Shown here piece after piece: positions 34,321 to 42,504 of a stretch of 42,655 nucleotides of DNA (the stretch's first letter is position 1; each line of letters opens with the position of its first letter). Source of the DNA: an uncultured bacterium (GTDB taxonomy: Bacteria > Myxococcota_A > Polyangia > Polyangiales > Houyiibacteriaceae). The position numbers and the translations under genes are program-made. The stretch covers positions 1-42,655 of the forward strand of contig CALJDU010000067.1 of assembly GCA_938024995.1 (NCBI GenBank), in the 5' to 3' direction. Under the pieces are notes generated by a model. The model was given only the letters and a program-made list of their open reading frames with translations. It searched no databases and was not told the origin of the DNA.

Positions 34321-35856
34321 GTGAAAGAAGAAGAAACAGATCAAACGAACGGCGATGAACCGCCGATAACCGACTCGGAGCTTGATCCGTTGGCGGAGTA
34401 TCGACGCAAGCGCGATCCCGCCGCGACAAACGAACCGTTTCAAGATCCTCCCGTGCTCAAGGGAGATGCGCGCGACGCCCGTGAGGGTCAGTTTGTCGTT
34501 CAGCTCCATCACGCGACCCGCGTGCACTATGACCTTCGTCTCGAGGTCGCCGGGGTCTTGGAGAGCTTCGCGGTGCCCAAAGGGCCTAGTCAAAACCCTG
34601 CCGACAAGCGGCTCGCGATTCATACTGAAGCCCACCCCATGCGCTACCTCGACTTCGAAGCGGTGATCCCCGATGGCCAGTACGGTGCCGGACCGATGAT
34701 CGCGTGGGACCGTGGGCGCGTGCGTTACCCCAAGACGTCACCGCGCGAAGGTCTCGAGAATGGGAAGCTCAGCTTCGAACTCTACGGGCGTCGACTGCGC
34801 GGCGGCTACACCTTGATCCGGACCCGCGGACGAGGCGGCCGGAGCTTCGAGGGCAGCAAAGAAGCGTGGCTCTTGATCAAGAAGCGTGATGACGAGATCG
34901 ATCGCGAGCGTGACGTCCGCGAGCGGTATCCCCAGAGCGTCTACTCGGGCCTCACGATCGAGGAGCTCCCGAGCGCGCCGGAGCGCTACGACGCGTTGCT
35001 GAGCTCGCTCGCCGAGAGCGGCGCCCGCCGCGGTACGGTCGCTGTCGAGAACGCGCTCTCCCGCCCGACGTTCGTCAAGACGCTCGAGGTGTCGGCGAAC
35101 GGGGTCGAGCTTCGCGGAGCGCGGGTGTTGGTTTACCGGCGCGGCTCCGAAGTCGCGCTCTATGATTCACTCGGCCGTAGCGTCGAGATGTTTGATGAGC
35201 TCCGGCGCGCCTTCGCGTGTCTCTCGACGACATCGTTCGTGCTCGACGGCGAGATCACGTGCGGCTCTGCAGCGGGGCTCGCGGCGCGGATCGCGGGCGC
35301 GCCGATTCACGCGCACGCCGCTCACTTTCGCGCTTTCGATCTCTTGTCGATCGGTCCCTACGATCTGCGCTCTTGCCCGCGCGAAGAGCGCGCCCAGCGG
35401 CTGCGCGAGGTGGTGCCGGCCGAGAGCGCTCGCGCGTTGCTCTCGGTCGCCGAACCCGCCGGTGACGCTCCGCGCGGACCGGTGCTGACGGTCGACGACG
35501 GGGCGTACGGTTGCGTCACGGTCTCTGTGTCGCCTCGCGTGATGGACTTCGTCGTGGTCGGCGAGAGCGAAAACGAGCTGGCGCTGGCGTCATACGTTGG
35601 GGCGCGGTTGCGTTTCCGCGGGAGCGCACCGGTCAGCAAAGACCTGCGAGACGCGCTCTCGCTTTCGCGGGTGGACGAAGGTCTCTCGGGCCTGCCGCCG
35701 CGTTTTGATCCCGTCGCGCCGCAAGACGTGGTGCGCGTTCGCGGGACGTTTATCGAGCACGGCGTTCTTGAAGTCGAGGAAGTGCTCGGGACGAGCGATG
35801 TCGAGGTCGCGTACGTCACGAGCGGCCCGGTCGCGGCTCCGCTGGTGAACCGATGA
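34321..35856 (+). CDS. LigD-type 3'-phosphoesterase fused to a degenerate ATP-dependent ligase domain
   Basis: 511 aa from GTG 34321. Residues about 57-190 are a LigD 3'-phosphoesterase, a DNA 3'-end-cleaning nuclease of bacterial end joining. The catalytic set known from Pseudomonas LigD appears intact: His63, His69, Asp71, Arg73, His105 and Tyr109, in HHATRVHYDLRLE and AHPMRYLDFE. Residues about 240-511 align by eye with the LigD ligase domain: FVLDGEI at 306-312, FDLL, then an OB-like end (DFVVVGES). However, the nucleotidyl motif EIKFDGYR reads EVSANGVE here, so Lys is Ser258, Asp is Asn260 and Arg is Glu263. Motif V (EGxVxK) is also lost (YGCVTVSVS). It should clean ends but not ligate. 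No Ku or polymerase gene is in the window. The stop overlaps the next start (ATGA). Confidence 0.8.
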   Translation: MKEEETDQTNGDEPPITDSELDPLAEYRRKRDPAATNEPFQDPPVLKGDARDAREGQFVVQLHHATRVHYDLRLEVAGVLESFAVPKGPSQNPADKRLAIHTEAHPMRYLDFEAVIPDGQYGAGPMIAWDRGRVRYPKTSPREGLENGKLSFELYGRRLRGGYTLIRTRGRGGRSFEGSKEAWLLIKKRDDEIDRERDVRERYPQSVYSGLTIEELPSAPERYDALLSSLAESGARRGTVAVENALSRPTFVKTLEVSANGVELRGARVLVYRRGSEVALYDSLGRSVEMFDELRRAFACLSTTSFVLDGEITCGSAAGLAARIAGAPIHAHAAHFRAFDLLSIGPYDLRSCPREERAQRLREVVPAESARALLSVAEPAGDAPRGPVLTVDDGAYGCVTVSVSPRVMDFVVVGESENELALASYVGARLRFRGSAPVSKDLRDALSLSRVDEGLSGLPPRFDPVAPQDVVRVRGTFIEHGVLEVEEVLGTSDVEVAYVTSGPVAAPLVNR

Positions 35857-36731
35857 GATCGGGACCCATGAAGTGGGGAGCGGCGGCGTTCGGCGTTGCG
35901 GTGTTGACGTTCCTCGTCGCGACGCCCGCTTCGGCCGATCGCGTCGTTTTGATTCACGACTGGGAGGACGCCTCGGCGCCGATGTTTGGTCGGATCGCGC
36001 CGGACGATGAGCGCGGCGCAGCGCTCCTGCTGGTCGGCGAGGAGATGCGATCAGATCGCGTGATCTTGCGCATCGCGGCGCCCCAGCTGAACCGCGCGGT
36101 CTTCTCGGTTCGTGGTCACGTGCGGTACTCGTCGGTCGAGGACGAGGCGTTCATCGAGGTGCGCGCCGTCTACGCCGACGGGTTCACGCTCGACGCGAGG
36201 ACCGACCACCCACAAGGGCTCGGGGCTCCGCTCACCGGCGATAGCGAATGGCGCCCGTTCGAGCTGACGCTGAGCGGACACGAAGGAGAGCGCCCGGAGC
36301 GCATCGAGATCCGGTTGATCATGGAGGGAAGAGGCGGGGTGGTCTTTAGCGCGATTCGGATCGTCGAGCTCTCGGCGCGTGGCCTCCCCGCGCGTCGGCT
36401 CGCGGCGCGACGTCCCTGGTGGAACGAGCACCGAACCAAAGAGATCTTCATCATCGCGGGGCTCTCCATCTCGGCGTTGCTCTTCTTTGTCGTCCTGCTC
36501 GCGATCATCGCGCGCGGTCGCGGCGCGGCCCTCGGGATCCTGAACCTCTTGGTGTTTGGCGGCGCGGCGGGGCTGATCGGAGCGGTCGTGTCGCTCTACT
36601 TCGCCCAGCCATGGGCGGTCTGGTTCCCGATGGTGATGTGCGGGCTGGCGAGCTTTCTCATCCCGCTGATCTTCTACGCGCCGGTCGCCAAACGCTTCGA
36701 CCGCGCGATGTCCAAGCGCGCGGGGTTCTGA
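35853..36731 (+). CDS. Predicted membrane protein with secreted beta-sandwich domain
   Basis: 292 aa. The ATG at 35853 overlaps the previous stop as ATGA, implying translational coupling; a second ATG at 35868 with GGGA before it is an alternative giving 287 aa. A signal peptide (to about PASADR, residue 30) is followed by a beta-rich extracytoplasmic domain (about 30-180) resembling a carbohydrate-binding jelly roll. After WWNEHRTKE come three membrane helices (about 193-215, 222-245 and 250-272) and a short basic C-terminus. I do not recognise the family. Co-transcription with a DNA-end-cleaning enzyme is unexpected for an envelope protein and may only reflect gene packing. Confidence 0.75.
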   Translation: MRSGPMKWGAAAFGVAVLTFLVATPASADRVVLIHDWEDASAPMFGRIAPDDERGAALLLVGEEMRSDRVILRIAAPQLNRAVFSVRGHVRYSSVEDEAFIEVRAVYADGFTLDARTDHPQGLGAPLTGDSEWRPFELTLSGHEGERPERIEIRLIMEGRGGVVFSAIRIVELSARGLPARRLAARRPWWNEHRTKEIFIIAGLSISALLFFVVLLAIIARGRGAALGILNLLVFGGAAGLIGAVVSLYFAQPWAVWFPMVMCGLASFLIPLIFYAPVAKRFDRAMSKRAGF

Positions 36732-36732
36732 G

Positions 36733-36761
36733 GAACGGGCTCGCGGTCCGGCCGCACGTTC
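36733..36761. terminator. Candidate bidirectional hairpin between convergent genes
   Basis: GAACG at 36733-36737 pairs with CGTTC at 36757-36761 and GCGG at 36743-36746 with CCGC at 36752-36755. It fills the 28-base gap between the membrane-protein stop and the convergent nuclease stop. The stem is interrupted and lacks T-runs, so this is a weak call. Confidence 0.35.
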
Positions 36762-37314
36762 AGCGCGCTGCCCACATGCCGCGTCGCTCGGCTCGCGCTT
36801 CTCGTTCCGCTTCTCGAAAGGCCTCGGCGTGACGCGTGTTGGGCCGGATCGTGAGCGCGCGCGCGAAACCACGCCGCACGATCTCGAGGTTCACGAAGGT
36901 CCCGTCGTCCAGGTAGACGTAGCGAAGGTCTCGACCATAGCGGTCGTGGTCTTGTTGGTCGGACACGAGCCGGACGTTTTTGCCGCGCACGAGCTCTTCG
37001 TTGAGCGCCCGCGCTTCCTCTCCGAAGGGCTCCGTCACGCTCTGTGGATCGCGGCGGTGCTGAACCTCGGGCGAGTCGATCCCGATGTAGCGGACGCGGT
37101 GCTGCCTCCCGCCATGCGTCACGGAGATCGTGTCGCCGTCGAAGATGTACCGGGCTCGCCCGCGTTCGACTTCGCCGGTCGCGTCGGAGGTTCGCTCTTG
37201 ATGGGTTCGCTCTTGATGGGTTCGCTCGTGGTCCGCTCGCTCCAGCGTCGGACACCCGATCACGAGTCCACAAAGACCAACGAGCAGGAGCGGGGCGTGA
37301 CCCCGCGTGTTCAC
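36760..37314 (-). CDS. Thermonuclease-family (SNase-like) lipoprotein
   Basis: 184 aa. GTG 37314 overlaps the upstream TGA as GTGA, showing coupling to the glycoside hydrolase gene. The N-terminus NTRGHAPLLLVGLCGLVIGC ends in a lipobox (VIGC), so the protein is likely an outer- or inner-membrane lipoprotein facing out of the cytoplasm. A repeated HERTHQERTHQERTSD spacer follows. The SNase fold has DGDT (first calcium ligand), VRYIGIDSPE giving the Arg, Asp and Glu that match Arg35, Asp40 and Glu43 of staphylococcal nuclease, and DRYGRDLRYVYL with the Arg87 counterpart. Thr41 is Ser here. Probable calcium-dependent nuclease for extracellular nucleic acids; known SNase homologues in other bacteria vary in substrate. 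Confidence 0.88.
   Translation of the reverse strand: MNTRGHAPLLLVGLCGLVIGCPTLERADHERTHQERTHQERTSDATGEVERGRARYIFDGDTISVTHGGRQHRVRYIGIDSPEVQHRRDPQSVTEPFGEEARALNEELVRGKNVRLVSDQQDHDRYGRDLRYVYLDDGTFVNLEIVRRGFARALTIRPNTRHAEAFREAEREARAERRGMWAAR
37191..37220 (-). repeat. 15-bp tandem repeat in nuclease linker
   Basis: TTCGCTCTTGATGGG occurs at 37191-37205 and 37206-37220 with a partial third copy after it. It encodes the ERTHQ spacer repeats between the lipobox and the nuclease fold. Confidence 0.9.
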
Positions 37315-39413
37315 CGACGGATCCTGCGCCGCGCGAACGCGATACCGAGCACGAGGAACCATCCAAGCGAGAGAGGTGTCCCGCTCGCGCCGGCGGTGGT
37401 GCATTCGCATCCGTCATCGCCCCGGGGATCGATCCCGCCGCCGTCGGTCTCGCCGCTGTCGGTCTCGCCGCTGTCGGTCCCGCCGCTATCAGCGCGACCT
37501 CCGTCTGTGCCGCTGTCGGTTCCGCCCGCATCGGTGAGGCCGCCATCCGTACCGGCATCGCTGGTCCCGCTGTCGGTCCCCGCATCGGTGGGCGGCGGCG
37601 CGGTCAAGAGCGTGATCGTGCCGAACGCGCCGGGGTTTTTGCCGGAGCCGATTCCCGGTGTCCACTCCAGCCAGCCGTCGCGTCCCGCGCCATCGTTTTC
37701 GTTGACCAGGAACGAGAAGCCGATGACGTCTCCGGGGCGCACGCGTCCGGGGGAGAGCTGCGCGGTGTCGAGGGCGATCTCATAACGCGTGCGATCGCCC
37801 GCTCGCGTGATGACCACGTCGCCGACCCCGCTCGCCGATGAAGGACCGTGGAAGCGCGCGCCGCGAGAGCTCCCCCCGACGAGCGCGTACGCGAACTCAT
37901 GATCATTCTCATCGTCGTATGGCGCGCCACCGTCGCGGCGCATGTCGAACGCGATCTGGACGGAGTCCGCGGCCCAGAGGCGCTCGTCGGGTTCGCTGTT
38001 CTCGTGAACGTCATCTCGCACCTCGACCGCGATCATCAAGCGACCGACGTCGTAGCGCGCGGCGATCCGCGCGGAGAGGTCTCCCGCGCCGCTCGGGGCA
38101 GCGCCTTCACGGAAGTCAGCGGCGGTGAGCTCGACGAAGCCGGAATACTCGCTGAGGTCGCCGTCAATGGTCGCGGAGCCACGCGTGGCGAGGATCTCCT
38201 TTGCCATTGGCGGGTCCGTCTCATCATCGTCTGCGGCGGAGCTGCAGCCGGGGTCGTCGAGGTCAACGCGACCGTCGCCGTCATTGTCGCGGCCGTCCGC
38301 GCACGCGGCCGGACCCTCGCTCATCCCCGCCACGATCTCCGGGTGCTCGCGAACGAAGGCTTGGATGCGGTTGTACGCGGGCTTCTTTCGGTAGTCCGCG
38401 GGCCAGGCGCGAGGATTGCCGCGAAGCGGACGGGTGATCCCGAAGCCGTCGATCCCACAACCGGGAATGTCGATCCCGCAGTCGACGCTCTCGTAGAAAA
38501 ACGTGTTGGTCCACCACGAGCGCTCCAGCTGCTCCTCCATGACGCGGCGGATGTAGATGTCTTGTGCGCGTTCTTCCGAAGCGCTGCCGGGCGGGTTCGC
38601 GCGGTAGCCGGTCTCGGTGATCCAGACCTCGCCGGTGTAGCCGAACTCATCCAGAACCTCGCGCATGCTGGCGCGACCGAACGCGCGCCTCATCTCGAGG
38701 GCGTTGATGAAGGAGTCACCATCGAACGCGCTGTGTCCGTTCTCGGGCCAGTCCTTGTAGATGTGGTGCGCGAAGATATCGAAGCTCCCGCTCGCGCGCC
38801 GCATCACGACGCGAAGAAAGTCGTCGTAGCCACGGAGGTGCGCGAGGTCGGGGCCGAGCACGACGCAATCAGAGCACGCGGAGCGGACCGCCGCGGAGCC
38901 CGGGAGCAGGACACGGTCGACGAACGTGTCGGCTGTGCCGTCCCAGAACTGCTCCAGGTTCGGCTCGTTCCAGAGCCCGAAGTGGGTGACCCCAAGCGCG
39001 CGAAAGTGCCTGACCGCTTCGGTCACGAACGCGCTCCACTCTGTGCTCCCGGCGATCTCGTCATCGTGAGGCGTGCCGTCGCCGCCATCGTTGCTTCGAG
39101 GAACCCAGCTCGGTGAGTAGGAGAGCGTCATGAACACCGAGAGCTCACGCGCGCGAGCACTGTTCACGACCCGATCCATTTCGCGCCATTCAAACCGTCC
39201 GCGCGCCGGCTCCATCGAGAACCAGTTCGCGTCGACTCGGATCCAGTTCACGCCCAGCTCGCGCACGAGGTCGAGCTCACCGTCCGATGGGATGTGTGTG
39301 TTCATGCCCAGGCTGTTGTCGCCGATGTCCGCCGATGCCTCCTGAGAAAGGAGGGTGAAGGAGATGACGGTGAGCGAAAGGGCGAACCAAAGGAAGAAAG
39401 AATGCGGCCGCAT
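37311..39413 (-). CDS. Secreted clan-A glycoside hydrolase with CBM9-like domain and MYXO-CTERM anchor
   Basis: 700 aa. ATG 39413 has GGTGGA before it; the open frame upstream overlaps alr and is not used. Signal peptide at 1-26 (SQEASA). A TIM-barrel hydrolase domain (about 28-385) starts NSLGMNTHIPSDGELDLVRE. The acid/base is Glu150 in WNEPN and the nucleophile Glu267 in ITETGY, as in GH-A families such as GH39 or GH5. A short Cys- and Asp-rich loop (CADGRDNDGDGRVDLDDPGC) leads to a CBM9/DOMON-like domain (about 425-610; TIDGDLSEYSGF). An Asp/Gly/Thr linker and DDGCECTTAG plus helix plus RRRIRR form the sorting tail. Substrate is unknown, probably a polysaccharide or glycan. Leads an operon with the nuclease. 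Confidence 0.88.
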   Translation of the reverse strand: MRPHSFFLWFALSLTVISFTLLSQEASADIGDNSLGMNTHIPSDGELDLVRELGVNWIRVDANWFSMEPARGRFEWREMDRVVNSARARELSVFMTLSYSPSWVPRSNDGGDGTPHDDEIAGSTEWSAFVTEAVRHFRALGVTHFGLWNEPNLEQFWDGTADTFVDRVLLPGSAAVRSACSDCVVLGPDLAHLRGYDDFLRVVMRRASGSFDIFAHHIYKDWPENGHSAFDGDSFINALEMRRAFGRASMREVLDEFGYTGEVWITETGYRANPPGSASEERAQDIYIRRVMEEQLERSWWTNTFFYESVDCGIDIPGCGIDGFGITRPLRGNPRAWPADYRKKPAYNRIQAFVREHPEIVAGMSEGPAACADGRDNDGDGRVDLDDPGCSSAADDDETDPPMAKEILATRGSATIDGDLSEYSGFVELTAADFREGAAPSGAGDLSARIAARYDVGRLMIAVEVRDDVHENSEPDERLWAADSVQIAFDMRRDGGAPYDDENDHEFAYALVGGSSRGARFHGPSSASGVGDVVITRAGDRTRYEIALDTAQLSPGRVRPGDVIGFSFLVNENDGAGRDGWLEWTPGIGSGKNPGAFGTITLLTAPPPTDAGTDSGTSDAGTDGGLTDAGGTDSGTDGGRADSGGTDSGETDSGETDGGGIDPRGDDGCECTTAGASGTPLSLGWFLVLGIAFARRRIRR

Positions 39414-39467
39414 GCGTCCACCATACGGGAGCATGATGAACAGAAAAAGAGGCGGGCCGGTTTGATC

Positions 39468-40664
39468 ATGAACGCGCCAGCGCTTGACGTTCCGGGTCGC
39501 GCCTCCTACTCCGCGCAAGTGGAAGACGACACGCTCATCTTGCGGCCTCGGGTGCAGCGCGCAGATGAAGTTCTTCGTTCCACACGGGCTGAGATCGACC
39601 TGAGCGCGCTTGGCCACAATTTGCGCGCGCTGGAGGAGCTGGTCTCTCCAGCGAAAATTCTGGCGGTTGTGAAGGCCGATGCCTACGGCCACGGAGTTGT
39701 GCCGGTCGCGCGTCGGCTCGCCGCGGAGGGCGCGTATGCATTTGGGGTCGCGCTCGCTGAAGAAGCTCTTGAGCTCCGCGAAGCAGGGATCCAGAACGAG
39801 GTCTTGATCCTGAACGGAGCCTACGGGAGCGCGCACCGCGAGATCGTCGAAGCGCGCCTCACTCCGGTCGTGTATGAGCGTGAGCACCTCGCGCGCTTCG
39901 CAGCGGCGTGCCCGGACCGCGTCGTTGACGTGCACCTCAAGATCGACACCGGGATGTCGCGCCTAGGCGTTCCGTTTTGGGAGCTCTCCGCGTTCCTCGA
40001 CGTGATCGCGGAGCACCCGAACCTTCGGGTGTCGGGGGTCATGACCCACCTCGCGCGGGCGGACGATGATCCCGAGAAGACGGCGTCGCAGCTTGCGCGT
40101 TTTCACGACGGGATCAGTATGGTCCGCGCGTTCGGTCATCGACCGGTAACGCTGCACGCGGCGAACAGCGCGGCGTGCTTTCGGCACCCGGAGTCTCATC
40201 TCGACATGGTGCGACCCGGGCTCGCGCTCTTCGGCTACCCCGGCGCAGCGGTACAGGAGCACTCGCTTCGACCGGTGCTGCGCTTTCGTACGGAGGTGCT
40301 CTCGCTGCGGACGATTCGCGTTGGCGACACCGTCGGCTACAGCGACGCATTCGTGGCGAGCCGCCAGACCCGCGTCGCCACGATCCCGGTCGGCTACGGC
40401 GACGGGGTGTTTCGTTCGCGCAGCGGTCGCGGCGATGTCTTGATTCGAGGCGCGCGCTGTCCGCTCATCGGCAAGGTGGCGATGGACCTCAGCGCGATCG
40501 ACGTGACCGATCATCCGGATGTCGCGCTGCACGACGAGGTCGTGTTGCTGGGAGAGCAGGGGGAAGAGCGAATCGACGCGGAAGAGATCGCAGAGTGGTC
40601 CGGTACGCTCGCTTACGAAGTGCTGACCAGCGTGTCTCGGCGCGTCCCTCGGTTCTATCGCTGA
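39468..40664 (+). CDS. alr: Alanine racemase
   Basis: 398 aa, PLP-dependent; makes D-alanine for peptidoglycan in the cytoplasm. PLP lysine is Lys69 in AVVKADAYGHG. The partner tyrosine region is GDTVGYSDAF, and PVGYGDG and SRLGVPF motifs are present. Start ATG 39468 leaves about 30 residues before the usual N-terminus (RAEIDLSALGHNLR); these include Asp/Arg-rich sequence and may be a lineage extension, or the real start may be further in. The gene diverges from the glycoside hydrolase gene across a 54-base gap. Confidence 0.95.
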   Translation: MNAPALDVPGRASYSAQVEDDTLILRPRVQRADEVLRSTRAEIDLSALGHNLRALEELVSPAKILAVVKADAYGHGVVPVARRLAAEGAYAFGVALAEEALELREAGIQNEVLILNGAYGSAHREIVEARLTPVVYEREHLARFAAACPDRVVDVHLKIDTGMSRLGVPFWELSAFLDVIAEHPNLRVSGVMTHLARADDDPEKTASQLARFHDGISMVRAFGHRPVTLHAANSAACFRHPESHLDMVRPGLALFGYPGAAVQEHSLRPVLRFRTEVLSLRTIRVGDTVGYSDAFVASRQTRVATIPVGYGDGVFRSRSGRGDVLIRGARCPLIGKVAMDLSAIDVTDHPDVALHDEVVLLGEQGEERIDAEEIAEWSGTLAYEVLTSVSRRVPRFYR

Positions 40665-40776
40665 GGCCGCCGGCAGCCGCGGTGCACCTTGCAAGAGCAC
40701 CGTCCCGAAATGGCGGCCGAAAACTATATTCGGAATGTAACTTTCCAACCCTGCTGCTTGGACGCATGTTGTCTGA
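40665..40776 (+). promoter_or_regulatory. Intergenic region with AT-rich island before the lipoprotein gene
   Basis: The 112-base gap after alr contains an unusually AT-rich stretch at about 40716-40748 (AAAACTATATTCGGAATG) against a GC-rich background, which could be a promoter core for the gene at 40777. A GGTGC/GCACC pair (40680-40700) may form a weak terminator for alr. Neither is certain. Confidence 0.35.
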
Positions 40777-42504
40777 GTGGATAGAGAGGGAAAGACCTTC
40801 GCGTTCCTTCGCGCCCTAGGGGTGGCTTTGGTGCTGTGTGGGTGCTCGATGACGGAGGCGACCCAGGTCACGGTTCGCGTGGTGCCGGCCAACCAAGCCG
40901 TCGCCGACCAGATCACCGAGCTCAGGTACAGGATCGGCGCGGGTGACGAGTGGACCCGAAGACCGATGGTGTACCCGTTCGACATCGCGGTGGCGCCTCG
41001 CAACGAAGGCGATCGCTTCAACGTGACGGTCGACGCGTTGCTCTCCAACAACGAAGTGATCCGTGGGCGAGCCATGGGAGCGTTCGTCACGGATCAGCAC
41101 CTTCAGGTCATCCTGACGCTCGACGGGCTGTGCGGAGACGTCCTTTGCGCGGGCGCGGAGACGTGCCGGGAGGGGCTTTGCCAGTCTGCTGACATGACCG
41201 GCGCTCCTTTCGAGGACGAGAGCGTGGACACGATTTTCGTGAACCCCCCTGACGACGCAAGGACCGACGCGGGGCCCGATGCGACCGACGCGGCGGACGG
41301 CGACATCACGGACGCCACGTCGTCGGACGCAGACGTGACGGATGCGTTCGATGCGTCGGACGCGGACGCGACGCCGGATACAGACGCGATGCCCGACGCG
41401 AACGAAGACAGCGGACCGACGTGCACGCGATGCGTCGTCCCCGAGGTTCCGTGTCGGCTCGCCTGTGAAGATGATGCTGGCGAGTGCGTACTAATGGACG
41501 AGCCCGTGGTCGGCGCCTGCGGTCCGAGCAACGCGGGCCGGTGTGACGGAACGGTCTGCGTCTTTCGCGACGGTTCGCCGCTCATCGCGACCCACCCGGA
41601 AGAAGAACCAGAGTGGGGCGCGCGGGTGTTCCTCGCAGACAGCCTCGCGTTGGTCGGGCAACCCGCGGCGTGGCGTGTACACGGCTTCCGCGCCGGCGAA
41701 GACGCGAGCGGCGGTTGGGACGAGCGATGGAACGTCGGCGGGGTCGTCGAGAACTTCGGCTACTCGTTCGCCGTGGGCAGCGGGATCGCGATCGGCGGAA
41801 ACGGATACGGCGACCAATCGCACCTGATTCGGATCTTCGTGGACACCGCGGACTTCGAGGGACGGCGCGTGATGGCGAGCTCCACGAATGTCGGGTTCGG
41901 TTCCGCGCTGGGTTACGCCGGAGATCGTCTGATCGTGGGGATTCCCGGAGCGCCGTCGACATACGTGGGCGCGGGGATCATCTCGGTGCTCGGTCGAACA
42001 TGGGTCAACTACTCTGTCCCCGCTCCGAACCGTCGGCCGAACCTGAACTTCGGTCGCTCGGTCACCACGAGTGAAGAGTTCGTCGCCATCGGTGCCCGCG
42101 GTCTCGTCAACATTCGACACCCAGAGACGTTCGTCAGCCAGTCGGTCATCCTCGACGCGTCGCGTGAAGACTTTGGGGTTCGCCTGGCGACGATCTCCCC
42201 CCATCGTTTCGCCGTGAGCGACACGGATGGTGTGACGATCTTTGAGCTCCCATCGGAAGAGGTCGGCCGCATCAACAACTCCCACACCTGTTTGGCCGCA
42301 ACGGACGACCGTGTGTACGTGGGTTCGGGGTCGCTCGGTGTCGTTCGAGCCTTCGCTGAGGTCCGCGGTGAGTGGACGGAGATCGCGCGCTACGAACACA
42401 CCGGAGCCACCGATCTCGGCGAGTCGTGCCACGCGGATACGGGTCGTTTGATCGCCGGAGCACCGGAGGCCGGATTCGCGGTCGTCTTCGGGAACACGCT
42501 CTAG
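40777..42504 (+). CDS. Secreted lipoprotein with acidic linker and beta-propeller-like domain
   Basis: 575 aa from GTG 40777; no nearer start gives a full signal peptide. Signal peptide to LVLCGC, a lipobox with the modified cysteine near residue 23. Residues about 27-115 are a beta-sandwich-like domain. A short Cys cluster (CGDVLCAGAETCREGLC) precedes an Asp/Ala/Thr-rich linker (about 160-210; DATDAADGDITDAT). A second Cys cluster (CTRCVVPEVPCRLACEDDAGEC) leads to a C-terminal repeated beta domain (about 270-575) with FGYSFAVGSGIAIGG, FGSALGYAGDRLIVG and FGVRLATISPHRFAV. These fit FG-GAP/integrin-alpha-type propeller blades. No enzyme motif was seen. Likely a surface recognition or structural protein. 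Confidence 0.8.
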   Translation: MDREGKTFAFLRALGVALVLCGCSMTEATQVTVRVVPANQAVADQITELRYRIGAGDEWTRRPMVYPFDIAVAPRNEGDRFNVTVDALLSNNEVIRGRAMGAFVTDQHLQVILTLDGLCGDVLCAGAETCREGLCQSADMTGAPFEDESVDTIFVNPPDDARTDAGPDATDAADGDITDATSSDADVTDAFDASDADATPDTDAMPDANEDSGPTCTRCVVPEVPCRLACEDDAGECVLMDEPVVGACGPSNAGRCDGTVCVFRDGSPLIATHPEEEPEWGARVFLADSLALVGQPAAWRVHGFRAGEDASGGWDERWNVGGVVENFGYSFAVGSGIAIGGNGYGDQSHLIRIFVDTADFEGRRVMASSTNVGFGSALGYAGDRLIVGIPGAPSTYVGAGIISVLGRTWVNYSVPAPNRRPNLNFGRSVTTSEEFVAIGARGLVNIRHPETFVSQSVILDASREDFGVRLATISPHRFAVSDTDGVTIFELPSEEVGRINNSHTCLAATDDRVYVGSGSLGVVRAFAEVRGEWTEIARYEHTGATDLGESCHADTGRLIAGAPEAGFAVVFGNTL

